From NCBI GenBank assembly GCA_016098155.1, contig JAAAJB010000641.1, positions 1-19,360 on the forward strand: a stretch of 19,360 bases of DNA, in the 5' to 3' direction. Shown piece by piece: positions 1-8,822 of the stretch. A program made the translations under genes and the position numbers. Within the stretch, counting starts at the first letter, position 1. Each line of letters starts with the position of its first letter. Origin of the DNA: Actinomortierella ambigua. Taxonomy: Eukaryota; Mortierellomycota; Mortierellomycetes; Mortierellales; Mortierellaceae. Under the pieces are notes generated by a model, which saw only the letters and a program-made list of their open reading frames with translations, was not told where the DNA came from and searched no databases.

Positions 1-48
1 ACCAAGATCCACGAACAGGTTGCCTATGCCATCGAGAACTACCTGTAA
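1..48 (+). CDS. 3' end of an unidentified gene (partial)
   Basis: Frame 1 is open from the window edge and reads TKIHEQVAYAIENYL before a TAA at 46-48. The codons look like ordinary coding sequence, but 15 residues are too few to assign a family. The fragment is probably the last exon of a gene that lies to the left. It runs towards the minus-strand transporter gene, so the two are convergent. It could also be chance, because any frame can stay open for 48 nt. Confidence 0.5.
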   Translation, partial: TKIHEQVAYAIENYL

Positions 49-675
49 ACAAAGAGAAAGAAAAATGGTCATTCCAGACGACCCTCCTTTACGCTTTACA
101 TCGCTATATAGAGATTTACCACACAATCAATGGAAATACAATATTGTCTTGAGCATGATCGGTTTGTTGTATGATAGACAGAGACGTGGTACTGATCGTT
201 TCCATTAGCAATCATCCATGTGGGTTAATATTGATGCCCTAGCACTGTTTCTAGAGATTCATTGCATTCAGGTACTCGGAAATCATGTTGAGCCTCGCCC
301 CATCTGAATCACTGCTTGTCTGACTCTCATCAGCCTTTTTGACCTTGCATATCATTATGTCGCTCATAAGGGACCCTCCCCCCCTTCCCTAAAAAAGAAA
401 CGATGAAGGGACGGCGGTACGGATGACTGAATCTGCTGTGAAGGGTCGTAACCAGTGTTATGACAGCAACCTTCATATTTTTCAGTCGTCGTGGAACTGG
501 AGTGGTGGCAGTGGAAACAGCAGCGTGAGTGAGGGCAAGTGAAGACGTATTTTTTTGAGGGGACTCTCTTTAGGTGGCAGGCTTGCGGGGCAATAGAGAG
601 AGGTGATTCAGTCTGTCAGACGTGGTCGTTTTTTTTTTATTCAGCAGCAGCAGCTATAACAGAGTCGCTTTTTTT
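49..675. other. Convergent intergenic spacer
   Basis: No convincing gene was seen on either strand. It should hold the 3' UTRs of the left-hand gene and of the minus-strand transporter. Short homopolymer runs and an AGC run near 642-653 are the only repeats noted. A 62-codon open frame at 20-208 has no family resemblance. Confidence 0.6.
636..641 (-). terminator. Poly(A) signal AATAAA of the transporter gene
   Basis: The + strand reads TTTATT, which is AATAAA on the minus strand, about 35 nt beyond the stop codon at 676. The position and consensus fit a cleavage/polyadenylation signal. This is inferred from sequence only. Confidence 0.55.
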
Positions 676-3600
676 TCACTGAATCCTGCGCAGGGACAAC
701 TCTTTAGGAATGGAAAGACTGTGTACAAAGCATAGGAGAGCTACCATACCAATAAGGAAGAAGACAAAAAAGTAGTTGAAGGGGAACGCAAGCCCATTTG
801 AGATCGACCATGACCAAAAAATGCCTCCGACCGCTGGCCCAATCGCGCGCATGAGGGATGCTGACGTCTGGCCGATGCCGTTGACGGTGCCGAGCAAGTG
901 TGGTGGTGACGAGTTTGTAATCTAGAAAAAAAAAGAGCAGCAGTAAGGATAACGAGTGGGGTTTTTTAGCGATAATGATGGACGAAAGCAGGCTAGTGAA
1001 TTTGAACACGACAAATCCCCACACCCCCAAAAAAAATGGGTAAATTTTCTCATACCATCACCATCACTGCGGTATAGGAGCACACGCTGCAGAAGTACTT
1101 GAGGACAAGGCCCATGAGGACCATGTTCCACACGAGCCTCGTTTGACCACCCGTTTCCGGCTGGCTTTCATCGACGAGGAAATAGCGCACGAGGGGGAAC
1201 CACATATAGACGACTACATAGAGCAGCTGGGACAACCTAAACAAGAAGACGGCGGACAACCGGCGCTCCAATCGAGGATACACCACAAACTGCAACGTCA
1301 GCTGGACCAAACCCATCGACGCCAAACTGCTGCCCAAGAGGTTGGCTGTCCATCCAAGGCCGTGCGACACCAGTGGTGTCACTGCAAAGAGAGTGTACGC
1401 CTCTTCAAAGACGATTGAATGCAGTGCCAGCGTCGAGTACGCGATGATACTCGTGATCGACAAAGGCGATAGTCCCGTGTTGTTGCTTGGGACAACCAAG
1501 AGTTGGACCGGCTGGTTGGGATCCTTGTTATCGGGGTCCGGCGGCAGCACAAAGATCTGCGACGTTGTCGCCGACAATCGCTGTTGGGTTATTCGATCAT
1601 TGGCGGGGATGAGAAGCACAGGTGTTGTTGGTCGTTGGGTGGGGTGTATCCAGTCGGCGTTCTCTATGCTTGAACCGCCGTAACGTGAGGCGGAGATTGA
1701 ATATCCGGTGCTATTGACGCCGATCGAGCGCGCATCAGTAGGGATGTAGGAGGACGGACGGTGATAGATGCTCGAGAGCGATGGCATGTACGAGGATGAG
1801 AATGACGTCGGAACATGACCCGCTCTTGGCGAAGTGGAGGCCCAAGGACGATCATACGGGTCCACTTGAATGACACTTGAAGCTACGCTGAACTGGGATG
1901 ACGCATGGTTCAAGGATGGGCGCTGCCTTCCTGGATAGCCGCCTCTCCTTGTGCGCCCAGTCGCTGCCGAGACAGACTGGAATGGGCGCTGGTAGATCAT
2001 GGTAGAGCTAGAACGACCAACGGGAGGCGAGCTCGGTGCTGCCTCGAGTACGTTGGCGGTTCCAGTTGGCTCGTTTGTGGGATCGAATCCTCGGCCTTGA
2101 CTAGAGTTCAAGCCCAATGAGAGTGATGACATGGACCCATAATGCTGCCGACTTCCTGTAGCAAGAGCAGAGCCTTGGCCATTTGTGAATCGAACCTGTG
2201 GTCCGCTGGAGGGCTCGAGTAAAGGCTGCTGTTCCTGACTATGTAGGTCCTCGTCCTCACCTGAGCTGTTAATTTCCACCTCGCGTAAATTGGATTCGCT
2301 GTTGTTCATAGTCAATGCTACCGGGTCGTTGCCGCCATGCTGGAGGTTTTTTGGGAGGCCGTTCCCAGATCCCATGTGCTGGTCATGTTGATCAATAGAG
2401 TCGTCCAGAACTTGTTCATCATAGGCTGCATATCCAGAGCGCCGCTCCTTTTCTTTCTCGAGTGCCTCGAGCCTCTCACGCTCCTCTTGTTCAGGCCATG
2501 TTTTGGTTTCTTTGAGGAAAAAGAGTCCAACTAGAAAGCCGAGAAAGCTTCCCAGTGACGCCACCAAACATGGCAAGAAGTAAGGGTAATCAATGAAAAA
2601 TTGCCAATTGCCAAAGATCGCCGGAAAGTTTTGGGCTGGATTTGAAAGCCGTGAGCCTAAGATGGGTCCTATTGAGAACAGAGTGGAGATCGAGGCTGCG
2701 ATCAGTATGGTTGTTCCACGAAAGAGATGAGGCAATAAGACAAGATCTCATTGATGGTGGTATCTCCTCGCCCATCATACCCACGATCATGCCAATGCCC
2801 CAGGCAAATCCAAACAAACTAAAAGCCTGTCCTTGGTTCGACTCATCGGCAATCTCACCGAGCATCGACTTGGCCACGCCGACATTGCCTATATATATAA
2901 CAGAGGGTGGCTTTTGATGAGCACACATTCATCCATCATGCGTTGGTAGCCAGAACATGAGGGACGAGTAGGTGCACAAACGTAGTCTAGTTTATGCAAA
3001 AGTGAATCCTTTTACCATTTAGCAAACCACACATCGAGCGACTTGCTATGGCCCACGCAAGAGATTTGCTGAGACCAAAGAGCGCACATGTGATGGTACT
3101 GCCGATCAGTCCCAGGAGCAATATTGGGCGTCGACCATACTTGTCTGACATGTATCCCCAAAAGATGGAGGTGCAGAACTGCGCAAAAAAAAAGGATGAG
3201 GCAATGAGGCCGCAGAAGAACCCAATTTCGTCCTCGTTCTCAGTGATGTGGAAATCTCTAGTATGTACCAATGTCACACATTCAAGGGGTGTGAATGTGG
3301 AAAAACAAAGCTGGTGTTAGCCCTCGTAGCGTAAACATCGTCAGGTACGATAATGCAACGACATACAGGTGGTTTAAATTTAAAACATATGGGGCTACTA
3401 CTACGCAGTAGTCATTTGGTGTAGTTTGTAACGGACATGCTGCCCATAAAAGTCCGAGAAGTACGGCAGTAGATATTGTTGACAGATCAGCACACCCTCT
3501 GCCCCTTCTCTCGCTACCCCCCTTCTTCCTCAGTACAGAATGCTATGTCATTTTTACTCACCGGACCTTTGCGACACCAATGGCAGTCGATCGTGCCGTA

Positions 3601-4583
3601 GTGATGGGATAAAAAAAAGGGGAGGAAGGGGGAGAAGAGAAAGGCGCAAAAAATGTTTAGCATTGAAGGTGATCAGACCACAGCATTCCCCCACACACAT
3701 GTAAGAAAACAACAACAGCAACAAAAAGAGAGAGAGAGGGAGAGAAACGCACCATGAAGTAGATGAACGGAAAAAGAATCGTCGAAGTCAGCGGCTCGGA
3801 AAAGATAACGACAGTGAGGACAAATAAAGGGATCATGGGGAGGGGCGTTGGTAGTTGGCGGTCGAGCAGGTCTGGGTCGCCAGCGGGCGTGAGGCTGCCT
3901 TGATCCTCTCCTGGACCACTATCGTATATGGATGCCACCGACAGTGATCGGTGTGGGGGGCTCTTGACATACTGCGCCTGGATGACGAACGGTTGATCCG
4001 TCGTCGACCAAGCATAGGGCTGTTCTTCGTCGATGAATTCAAGCTGTTGGCCGGTAGCAGGGCATGACAATGTTCCATGCAGCAAAGAAGGGGGCACTGC
4101 CTCGTCGCCATCGATTCCATTAATCTCACCAGACATGATTGGTAAATCGTTATCGAGAGAGGCTTGGTCTTGGGAGAAGTAGCTCGGTGATGCCCCGGCT
4201 CCCGTCGAGGCAGTCGATTGTTGGCTACCCCGACGGGCACTAAGAGCTGCGGAGCCATCAGCGGTATGATAGCGCTGACGACCTGGTCTAGATGCTGTGC
4301 CTTCGGGTAGCTCGCTCTCATGTTCATCCAGAAAGTGTGTTCCTAGAGCGACCTGGGCGATCGAGGGGACAGAAAACGGAGATTGAGTATGGCTATAGGA
4401 AAGGCGTCGTCGCTGTGGGTCACGAGAGGAGCCATAGTCGGGACCAGTGCTTTGTGGGCGATGGATGTAGTGGCCAGGATGAGAAGGAGAGCATGGGGGT
4501 GAGGAGGCAGTGATGAGTGAGAGTGGTCGTTGTTGTGAAGCTGAGCGCGATATGCAATAAAACTCTTGAAGAGACGGATCCAT
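676..4583 (-). CDS. ZIFL-like MFS (DHA1/TCR-Tet type) transporter with large cytosolic loops
   Basis: Proposed exons on the minus strand are 4583-3753, 3566-3562, 3257-3016, 2888-2781, 2668-1056 and 921-676. They total 3045 nt, in frame, 1014 aa, with every junction GT-AG. The first membrane helix ends FPFIYFM and continues VRDFHI, the signature I know from plant ZIFL (zinc-induced facilitator-like) and related fungal carriers. MFS motif A follows at about residues 313-322 (GYMSDKYGRR). The N-terminal ~245 residues are Ser/Pro-rich and hydrophilic, and a loop of ~345 residues (about 450-796) separates the two six-helix halves, far larger than usual. The last helices include LLGTVNGIGQTSASLMRAIG. 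The start at 4583 has context ACAATGG and lies ~95 nt downstream of a TATA box; an in-frame ATG at 4760 is upstream of that TATA box. Substrate is unknown. A vacuolar site is suggested only by an acidic dileucine-like EQQPLL at ~541-546. The family call is firm; the substrate is not. Confidence 0.88.
3562..3566 (-). other. Proposed 5-nt microexon (GTCCG) of the transporter gene
   Basis: On the minus strand the context is CGCAAAG|GTCCG|GTGAGT: an AG acceptor, five bases, then a perfect GTGAGT donor. The preceding exon ends in phase 0 after ATG at 3753, and the next exon begins at 3257 needing two carried bases. Direct joining of those two exons by GT-AG breaks the frame. Inserting GTCCG gives ATG GTC CGA GAT TTC, that is M-V-R-D-F, the residues expected in ZIFL-type transporters. 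Flanking introns would be 186 nt (3752-3567) and 304 nt (3561-3258). I found no other AG-flanked GTNCG or GTNAG with a following GT in the interval. Confidence 0.75.
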
Positions 4584-4678
4584 TGTTGTCAGAGTGGGTC
4601 CAAGAGGAACTATGCAGATCGAGATTACAGGGAGGGGATGAAAGTGAGAGGAGCGATGGGCTGAGTAAATAGATGTCG

Positions 4679-4687
4679 TTTTATATA
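4679..4687 (-). promoter_or_regulatory. TATA box for the transporter gene
   Basis: The minus strand reads TATATAAAA, about 95 nt upstream of the chosen ATG at 4583. It supports that start over the in-frame ATG at 4760, which would lie upstream of the promoter. Confidence 0.55.
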
Positions 4688-5273
4688 ATTTTGCGCACTC
4701 TGGTGTCCACCGAATCCTCAATGCGTGCCACCACCCCTTTCTTTCTCGACCGTGAACCATGTTTTTCCACCTACCCTACTCCTTCCCTTCCTTTTTTAAA
4801 AATTCTAGGGGCCTTTGCGTTGGTGGCGTTGTCAGTGAAACACAAAATCCTGTCAACGTGTCATGGCATGGGTGGAGAATGATTGGAGGAAAAACGAGTC
4901 TTCTCGTTGTCCCCCCCCCCGGTGGGGAGTGTAGTGTTTTTTTCCCCCATGGCCATGCCGCATTATTGTCGACTATGGTAGTCTAATACACCACAAACAA
5001 GAAAAGGTCAATAGAGAAGAAGGCACGCCGATTGGGCGAGGTGTGGTGTCACAGCATCATCCCGTACAACAGTGTGTGTCTTTTTGCTCGTTTGCTCTCA
5101 ACCTTCCACCACCAGCAGTAACTAGTGTAGGCGAGGCACATGCACAGGAAGAAAAGAGGAGACTAAAAGTCGTTGGCCAACCGGCAAAAAGCACCTTTTA
5201 TTCCCTCCTGGCTCTCTGTCGACCCCCAACCGTCTGCACGCACACATTCACACACACAATTTCTTGTGGAGGA

Positions 5274-5281
5274 TATATAAA
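5274..5281 (+). promoter_or_regulatory. TATA box for the membrane glycoprotein gene
   Basis: TATATAAA is followed about 30 nt later by a pyrimidine-rich stretch likely to contain the transcription start. The distance to the ATG at 5643 implies a leader of about 330 nt, CT-rich throughout. Confidence 0.6.
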
Positions 5282-5642
5282 GTCGGGGTCAAAGACCTGA
5301 ACTTACGCCCACCCACAACTGCGCTCAACTTGTTCTACTTGTTGCTCTCACTCTCTTTCCCCATTCTTCATCTCTTTTCCTCTTCCATTTAAATTAATCC
5401 ATTCGCATTCCCATCTTGCCCAGCCTGCATCGTTCTTTATTCCTCCTCTTGTCCTCGTCCGCCCCTCGTCCGCCTCTCGTCCTTTCCTTTCCCACCCCCC
5501 CCGCCCTACTCCTTCCTGATACTTCTGGTGCCCTGTTTCTTGCTCTGTAAACAGACTCGTGCTCTTTTCTTCCCTTTTTCAGGTGCTTCATTGTCCAACT
5601 CGGCTGCAACATTCTTTCAACAGACCTCCAACGACGAGGACA

Positions 5643-6939
5643 ATGGTGCACATTCGTTCCATACCCAACCAAGCAGCATCATGCTTGCCCCTGTTGGTGC
5701 TGCTGCTGCTACTCCTTCTGTCCTCTGCTAGCTTCATTCAAGCCCAATCACCAGTATCAGCACCAGCACCACCAGCACAACCAGCCCCACCACCAGCGGT
5801 AGCACAGCAGCAACCCCCACCGCCAGGTGCAGTCATACCAAGCTCTACAGCTGCCACGCAGGAGACGCCAACGACAACGACAACGACGACGACGACGACG
5901 ACGACCACATCCGACACCACCATTGGCCGACCAACCCCTAGTCTCGCGACTAACCCCTTAGGGCCAGGGACAGTGAACTGCTTCGATGTCCCGTGCAAGG
6001 AGAGCGAGGAGTGTTACGTGTTGTCAGATGGGCTCGTGTGCCTGGACCGAGAGCAGAACCACGGATACATCCTGGCGCGCAACGGGACGGGAGTCCCGTC
6101 GGTGCCTCGATGGTCGGGACCCAAATCGGCGTTGAACCAGACGTGTACGTTCATGCGCATGCCGGACGCGCCGGGGTTGGCGTTGCGGGTGTATAGCCTG
6201 GTGGCGCATACGATCCCAAAGATGTTGGTGCTGTCGCATTTTGACCTGGACACGCCCAATTGGTATGTCTTGTTTTCCAATTGCGAGGCTGATCTGGCAT
6301 GCAAGTTGGGCAGTTGTCAACCGAGGCCCAAGATTGGCGAGGAGTGTCAATCGAGCTGGCAGTGCAACCCATTTGCGCTGGGTCTGGATGTGAACAACCA
6401 AGCCGTGTCAACGTCGCTCAATAACTATACATTGTCGAATCGCGGATCGTTGCGATGTGAGTATCTGTCGGGCGAAAAGTCGGATAACCACACGTGTCAG
6501 TATCTGGTTCAGAAGGAGGATCATCCGGACACAGCGGCTGGATCGAATATGGACAGACTCAAGGGCGATACAGGAGCATCCTTCCAGGCATGGCATATCC
6601 TGTTGCCTGTGGCGCTGCTCTTGATCGTGATCTATGGCGCCACGGTGGTCTACCAGCGTCGTATCCGGCGGCAAAAGCTGACCAAGTGGCGGCAGGCTCA
6701 GCAGCAGCACTATGTGCGAGGTAAGTCTCTTTTGTCTCTTGGAATGGAGGGATGGGGTGAAGGAGGATGGATCGACAAGAGGAAGAGGAAGAAATAGAGG
6801 AAAAGGGGGAGGGGGCGGATGTGGAGCACTACAGCGTAGCCTTTTATTGATCGCTCACTTGTTTTCTATTTTCTGTTGTCTTGTCTTGTTCTTTGTATTA
6901 GACGAGTATGTCATGGAACCATACGACGATATCCACTAG
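5643..6939 (+). CDS. Secreted/type I membrane glycoprotein with Pro-Thr stalk and Cys-rich ectodomain, unknown function
   Basis: Exons 5643-6720 and 6902-6939 join in phase (GTAAGT donor, TATTAG acceptor) to give 371 aa. I chose the ATG at 5643 because it starts a classic signal peptide (leucine run at ~16-26, small residues after) and sits in the good context GACAATGG; an in-frame ATG at 5559 would bury the signal. A Pro/Ala/Gln-rich stretch (~36-65) and a run of 13 Thr (77-89) form a likely O-glycosylated stalk. The ectodomain (~110-290) has about a dozen cysteines, including CFDVPC, CEADLACKLGSC and EECQSSWQC, and N-glycosylation sequons NGT, NQT, NYT and NHT. One transmembrane helix (~318-337) is followed by a basic tail (QRRIRRQKLTKWR) and the acidic end DEYVMEPYDDIH. 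I do not recognise the family. A cell-surface or wall-sensor role is a guess. The C-terminus may be alternatively spliced (see 7131-7675). Confidence 0.75.
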
Positions 6940-6952
6940 CGCTATCGGGAAG

Positions 6953-6981
6953 GGACAGGAGGACTGGACAGGAGGACAGGA
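6953..6981 (+). repeat. GGACAGGA short repeats in the 3' region
   Basis: Three exact copies of GGACAGGA occur at 6953-6960, 6966-6973 and 6974-6981, followed by degenerate copies to about 6993. They begin 14 nt after the TAG at 6937-6939. They may be 3' UTR sequence or decayed or alternative coding sequence; nothing distinguishes these. Confidence 0.5.
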
Positions 6982-7130
6982 AGACAGGACGGAGTTGGAC
7001 TCTTGGACAAAATGGTGGGAGCGAAGGAAGAAGTACATGTGGTACTGTAGTTTACGGCGATGGCATCATTGATGGGGCGTGTGTACGCGTGCTGGAGGGA
7101 GATGGAAGGGGGGGTCGACTCTCTGAGTAG

Positions 7131-7675
7131 AGGAGGAAAAGGAGAAGGAGGAGGAGAACACGGCGGAGATCAAACGTTTCGATGCCACCCAAACACCCGA
7201 CATGGCTAAAACAGGACAAGGCCTGACAGGAGGAAGATGGTCGTCGTTGTACTCGCCGTTGGTTCTCTCTCTTTGTCTTTGACTGTTGTCTCTGTCTCTG
7301 TCTCCCTCCTTTCTCACTCTCTCCTTACTCCTCTCACACGCACTCACACTCACACACACACTCGCTCACTCTCACTCACTCTCTCTCTCTCTCTCTTGTG
7401 CAGTGGGATGGGTGAGGGGGCGAGGATGGGGACCCATGATGAACAAGGACTGCCTGTCCACGCCATGCGACTAGCAGGAATGATCCGTTTTCCTTTCCCC
7501 CCCAAAAGTCTGTATCTATCACCATCACACACTCTCTATCTCTCTCTCCTTTTCCCCTCTCCTTTTTTTTAAGGTTGTTTTGTCTGCAGATCGGGCACAT
7601 TTGGGCAACATGGGTCCAACCATCCCATCGGTCCGTCCTATATCAGAGGGTTCCCAAGCTCTGGGAGTTATCTAA
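7131..7675 (+). other. Candidate alternative 3' exons of the membrane glycoprotein gene
   Basis: Three coding-like segments each follow an AG: 7131-7239 (EEENTAEIKRFDATQ...), 7404-7486 after a long CT tract and CAG (MGEGARMGTHDEQG...), and 7590-7675 after TGTCTGCAG (GNMGPTIPSVRPISEG... ending at TAA 7673-7675). Their phases chain: the exon ending at 6720 leaves one base, and the segments accept and pass on 1, 2 and 1 bases, so a longer tail replacing the 6902-6939 exon is possible. The donors after 7239 (GTCGTC) and 7486 (GTTTTC) are weak, which is the main objection. Other frames in 6960-7200 also look partly coding. Only transcript data can decide. Confidence 0.3.
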
Positions 7676-7813
7676 CGCACCACTCTCCAACCACTCACCT
7701 ACACTCATCCACAAGTCTACCCTATAATATATCCCCTAATGTAACCAAGCACGTTGTCGTCGCTGTACACCTACAGAGTTGTCCTGAGGTGCCAATGCAC
7801 GTTGTTGTTGTGT

Positions 7814-7857
7814 GAGAAGAAGAAGAAGAAGAAAAAGAAAAAGAAAAAGAAAAAAGC
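7814..7857 (+). repeat. GAA / GAAAAA purine tract
   Basis: GAA triplets pass into GAAAAA-type hexamers, giving an almost pure purine strand of about 44 nt. Such tracts can adopt triplex (H-DNA) structure; that is general knowledge, not shown here. Confidence 0.8.
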
Positions 7858-8018
7858 GGATTGGGGTACAGAGTTAGTTGGTAGTCTAGTGTATAGTTGG
7901 GTTGCATTGGGCGGGGTTGTGGTCGTGCATGTGTGAAAGCGAGTGGGGGGAGGAAGGAACGAAGAGAGGGGAGGGAGAGGGAACTTCTTTTCTGCTGTGT
8001 GTGTGTGTCATTGTTGTA

Positions 8019-8061
8019 GCAAACCCAAAACCCAAAACCCAAACCCAAACTTTGGGTTTGC
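8019..8061. repeat. ACCC-type tandem repeat with inverted repeat; minus-strand G-quadruplex motif
   Basis: Five CCC runs separated by 3-4 A lie between 8024 and 8047, so the minus strand has five GGG runs with T3-T4 loops, a textbook G-quadruplex pattern. The array is bounded by an 11-bp perfect inverted repeat: GCAAACCCAAA at 8019-8029 and TTTGGGTTTGC at 8051-8061. The inner copy CAAACCCAAA (8040-8049) also pairs with 8051-8060 across one base. The duplex hairpin and the quadruplex would be competing structures. Confidence 0.7.
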
Positions 8062-8130
8062 GTTGCGTGCTTCTTGTTTCCCTTCCCCCCTCCCTCTCTC
8101 TCTCTTTCTCTCTGCAACCCTCGATCTCCA

Positions 8131-8153
8131 CCCACCCACCCACACACCCACCC
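8131..8153 (-). repeat. Second minus-strand G-quadruplex motif in a CCCA repeat
   Basis: The + strand has CCC runs at 8131, 8135, 8139, 8147 and 8151, spaced by 1 or 5 bases; the minus strand therefore has five GGG runs with loops of 1,5,1,1. Single-base loops usually give very stable quadruplexes. It lies about 690 nt upstream of the CASTOR-like ATG. Confidence 0.7.
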
Positions 8154-8822
8154 ACCAACCAACCCACCCACACCACCACCACCCACGAGCACCAGGACCT
8201 CTCTTCCCCACCACCACCACCACCACCACCATCATCACGCCTTCTTCTTCTTCTTTCCTTGGTCTTTGTCTTCTTCTGCCCCCCTCCCCTCCCTTTTTTC
8301 TTTCGTTCCCCTTCTTCCTACTTGCTTCTTTTCTTCTTTCCTCGGCCTTTCCTTCCCCCGTCATTCCTTCATTCATCGTTCCTCATTGGCATCCGTTCCT
8401 GGATCATCTCCCTTTGTACAGTTTCTTCCTTTTCCCTCCCTCCTTCTCTCCCTCTCTCTGTTTGTGGGGCTGTGTCTGTCTGTGTACACGACAAACTACC
8501 CCACCTTTTATTCGACTGTCCCTCTTCCTCGCACTCTCTCACTCTCTCACTCTCTCATTCTCTCTCATTACATTGCTTCACCACATATTTGCATGCAACA
8601 GCCTGCTGCCATTCCATCTCTCGCCTTCCTCATTGGCCTCATTCAACCTGTGGCGATAGTTTCCCCATCCTAGTCTACTCTTGCCAGTCTCTCTCCACTT
8701 TTCTTTCACTCGCCCATTTCTTTCTTTCTTTCTTTCACTTCCCTTCAGCTGCGACTAGACCGGCAGCTCTCCACGGCACCTATCAACACCCGATACACAC
8801 AAAGAACAATCGACAGTAGGGA

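Larger units (their letters stand above)
4584..5642. other. Divergent promoter region between the transporter and the membrane glycoprotein
   Basis: No gene was seen. Each side carries its own TATA-like element. The + side downstream of its TATA box (about 5300-5640) is strongly CT-rich, as in leaders of highly expressed fungal genes. A run of ten C lies at 4911-4920, and a short perfect inverted repeat AACGAG/CTCGTT with a 4-nt spacer lies at 4893-4908. The separate TATA boxes argue for independent transcription of the two genes. Confidence 0.6.
7240..8822 (+). repeat. Microsatellite-rich, pyrimidine-biased block upstream of the CASTOR-like gene
   Basis: Apart from the candidate segments noted to 7675, no gene was seen. 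The + strand carries long CT tracts (about 7257-7400, 7500-7570, 8080-8110, 8260-8600), a purine run at 7814-7857, C-rich ACCC repeats (8021-8175), a CAC/CAT run (about 8209-8236) and a CTT run just after it. Long open frames exist on both strands but consist only of Ser, Leu, Pro, His or Gly runs. Part of this is probably the promoter and leader of the gene at 8823. Confidence 0.7.

Noticed and set aside
3258..3752. Single long intron joining 3753 directly to 3257
   Set aside because: Phase 0 donor against an acceptor needing two bases shifts the frame; the only gapless solutions need GT-TA or TT-AG borders. The microexon model uses GT-AG throughout.
4584..4760. Upstream in-frame ATG at 4760 as the transporter start
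   Set aside because: It lies upstream of the minus-strand TATA box and adds an unlikely N-terminus; ATG at 4583 has a better context.
4893..4908. Inverted repeat AACGAG/CTCGTT
   Set aside because: Only 6 bp; expected by chance at this window size.
8021..8047. Internal telomeric repeat
   Set aside because: The unit is AAACCC/AAAACCC without the T of CCCTAA-type telomeres, and the site is internal among genes.
7722..8192. 156-codon minus-strand open frame
   Set aside because: Gly/Val/Trp and Ser runs from the same microsatellites.
7902..8819. 305-codon + strand open frame (and overlapping 199-238-codon frames)
   Set aside because: Translation is only low-complexity Ser/Leu/Pro/His runs caused by CT and CCCA repeats; no domain.
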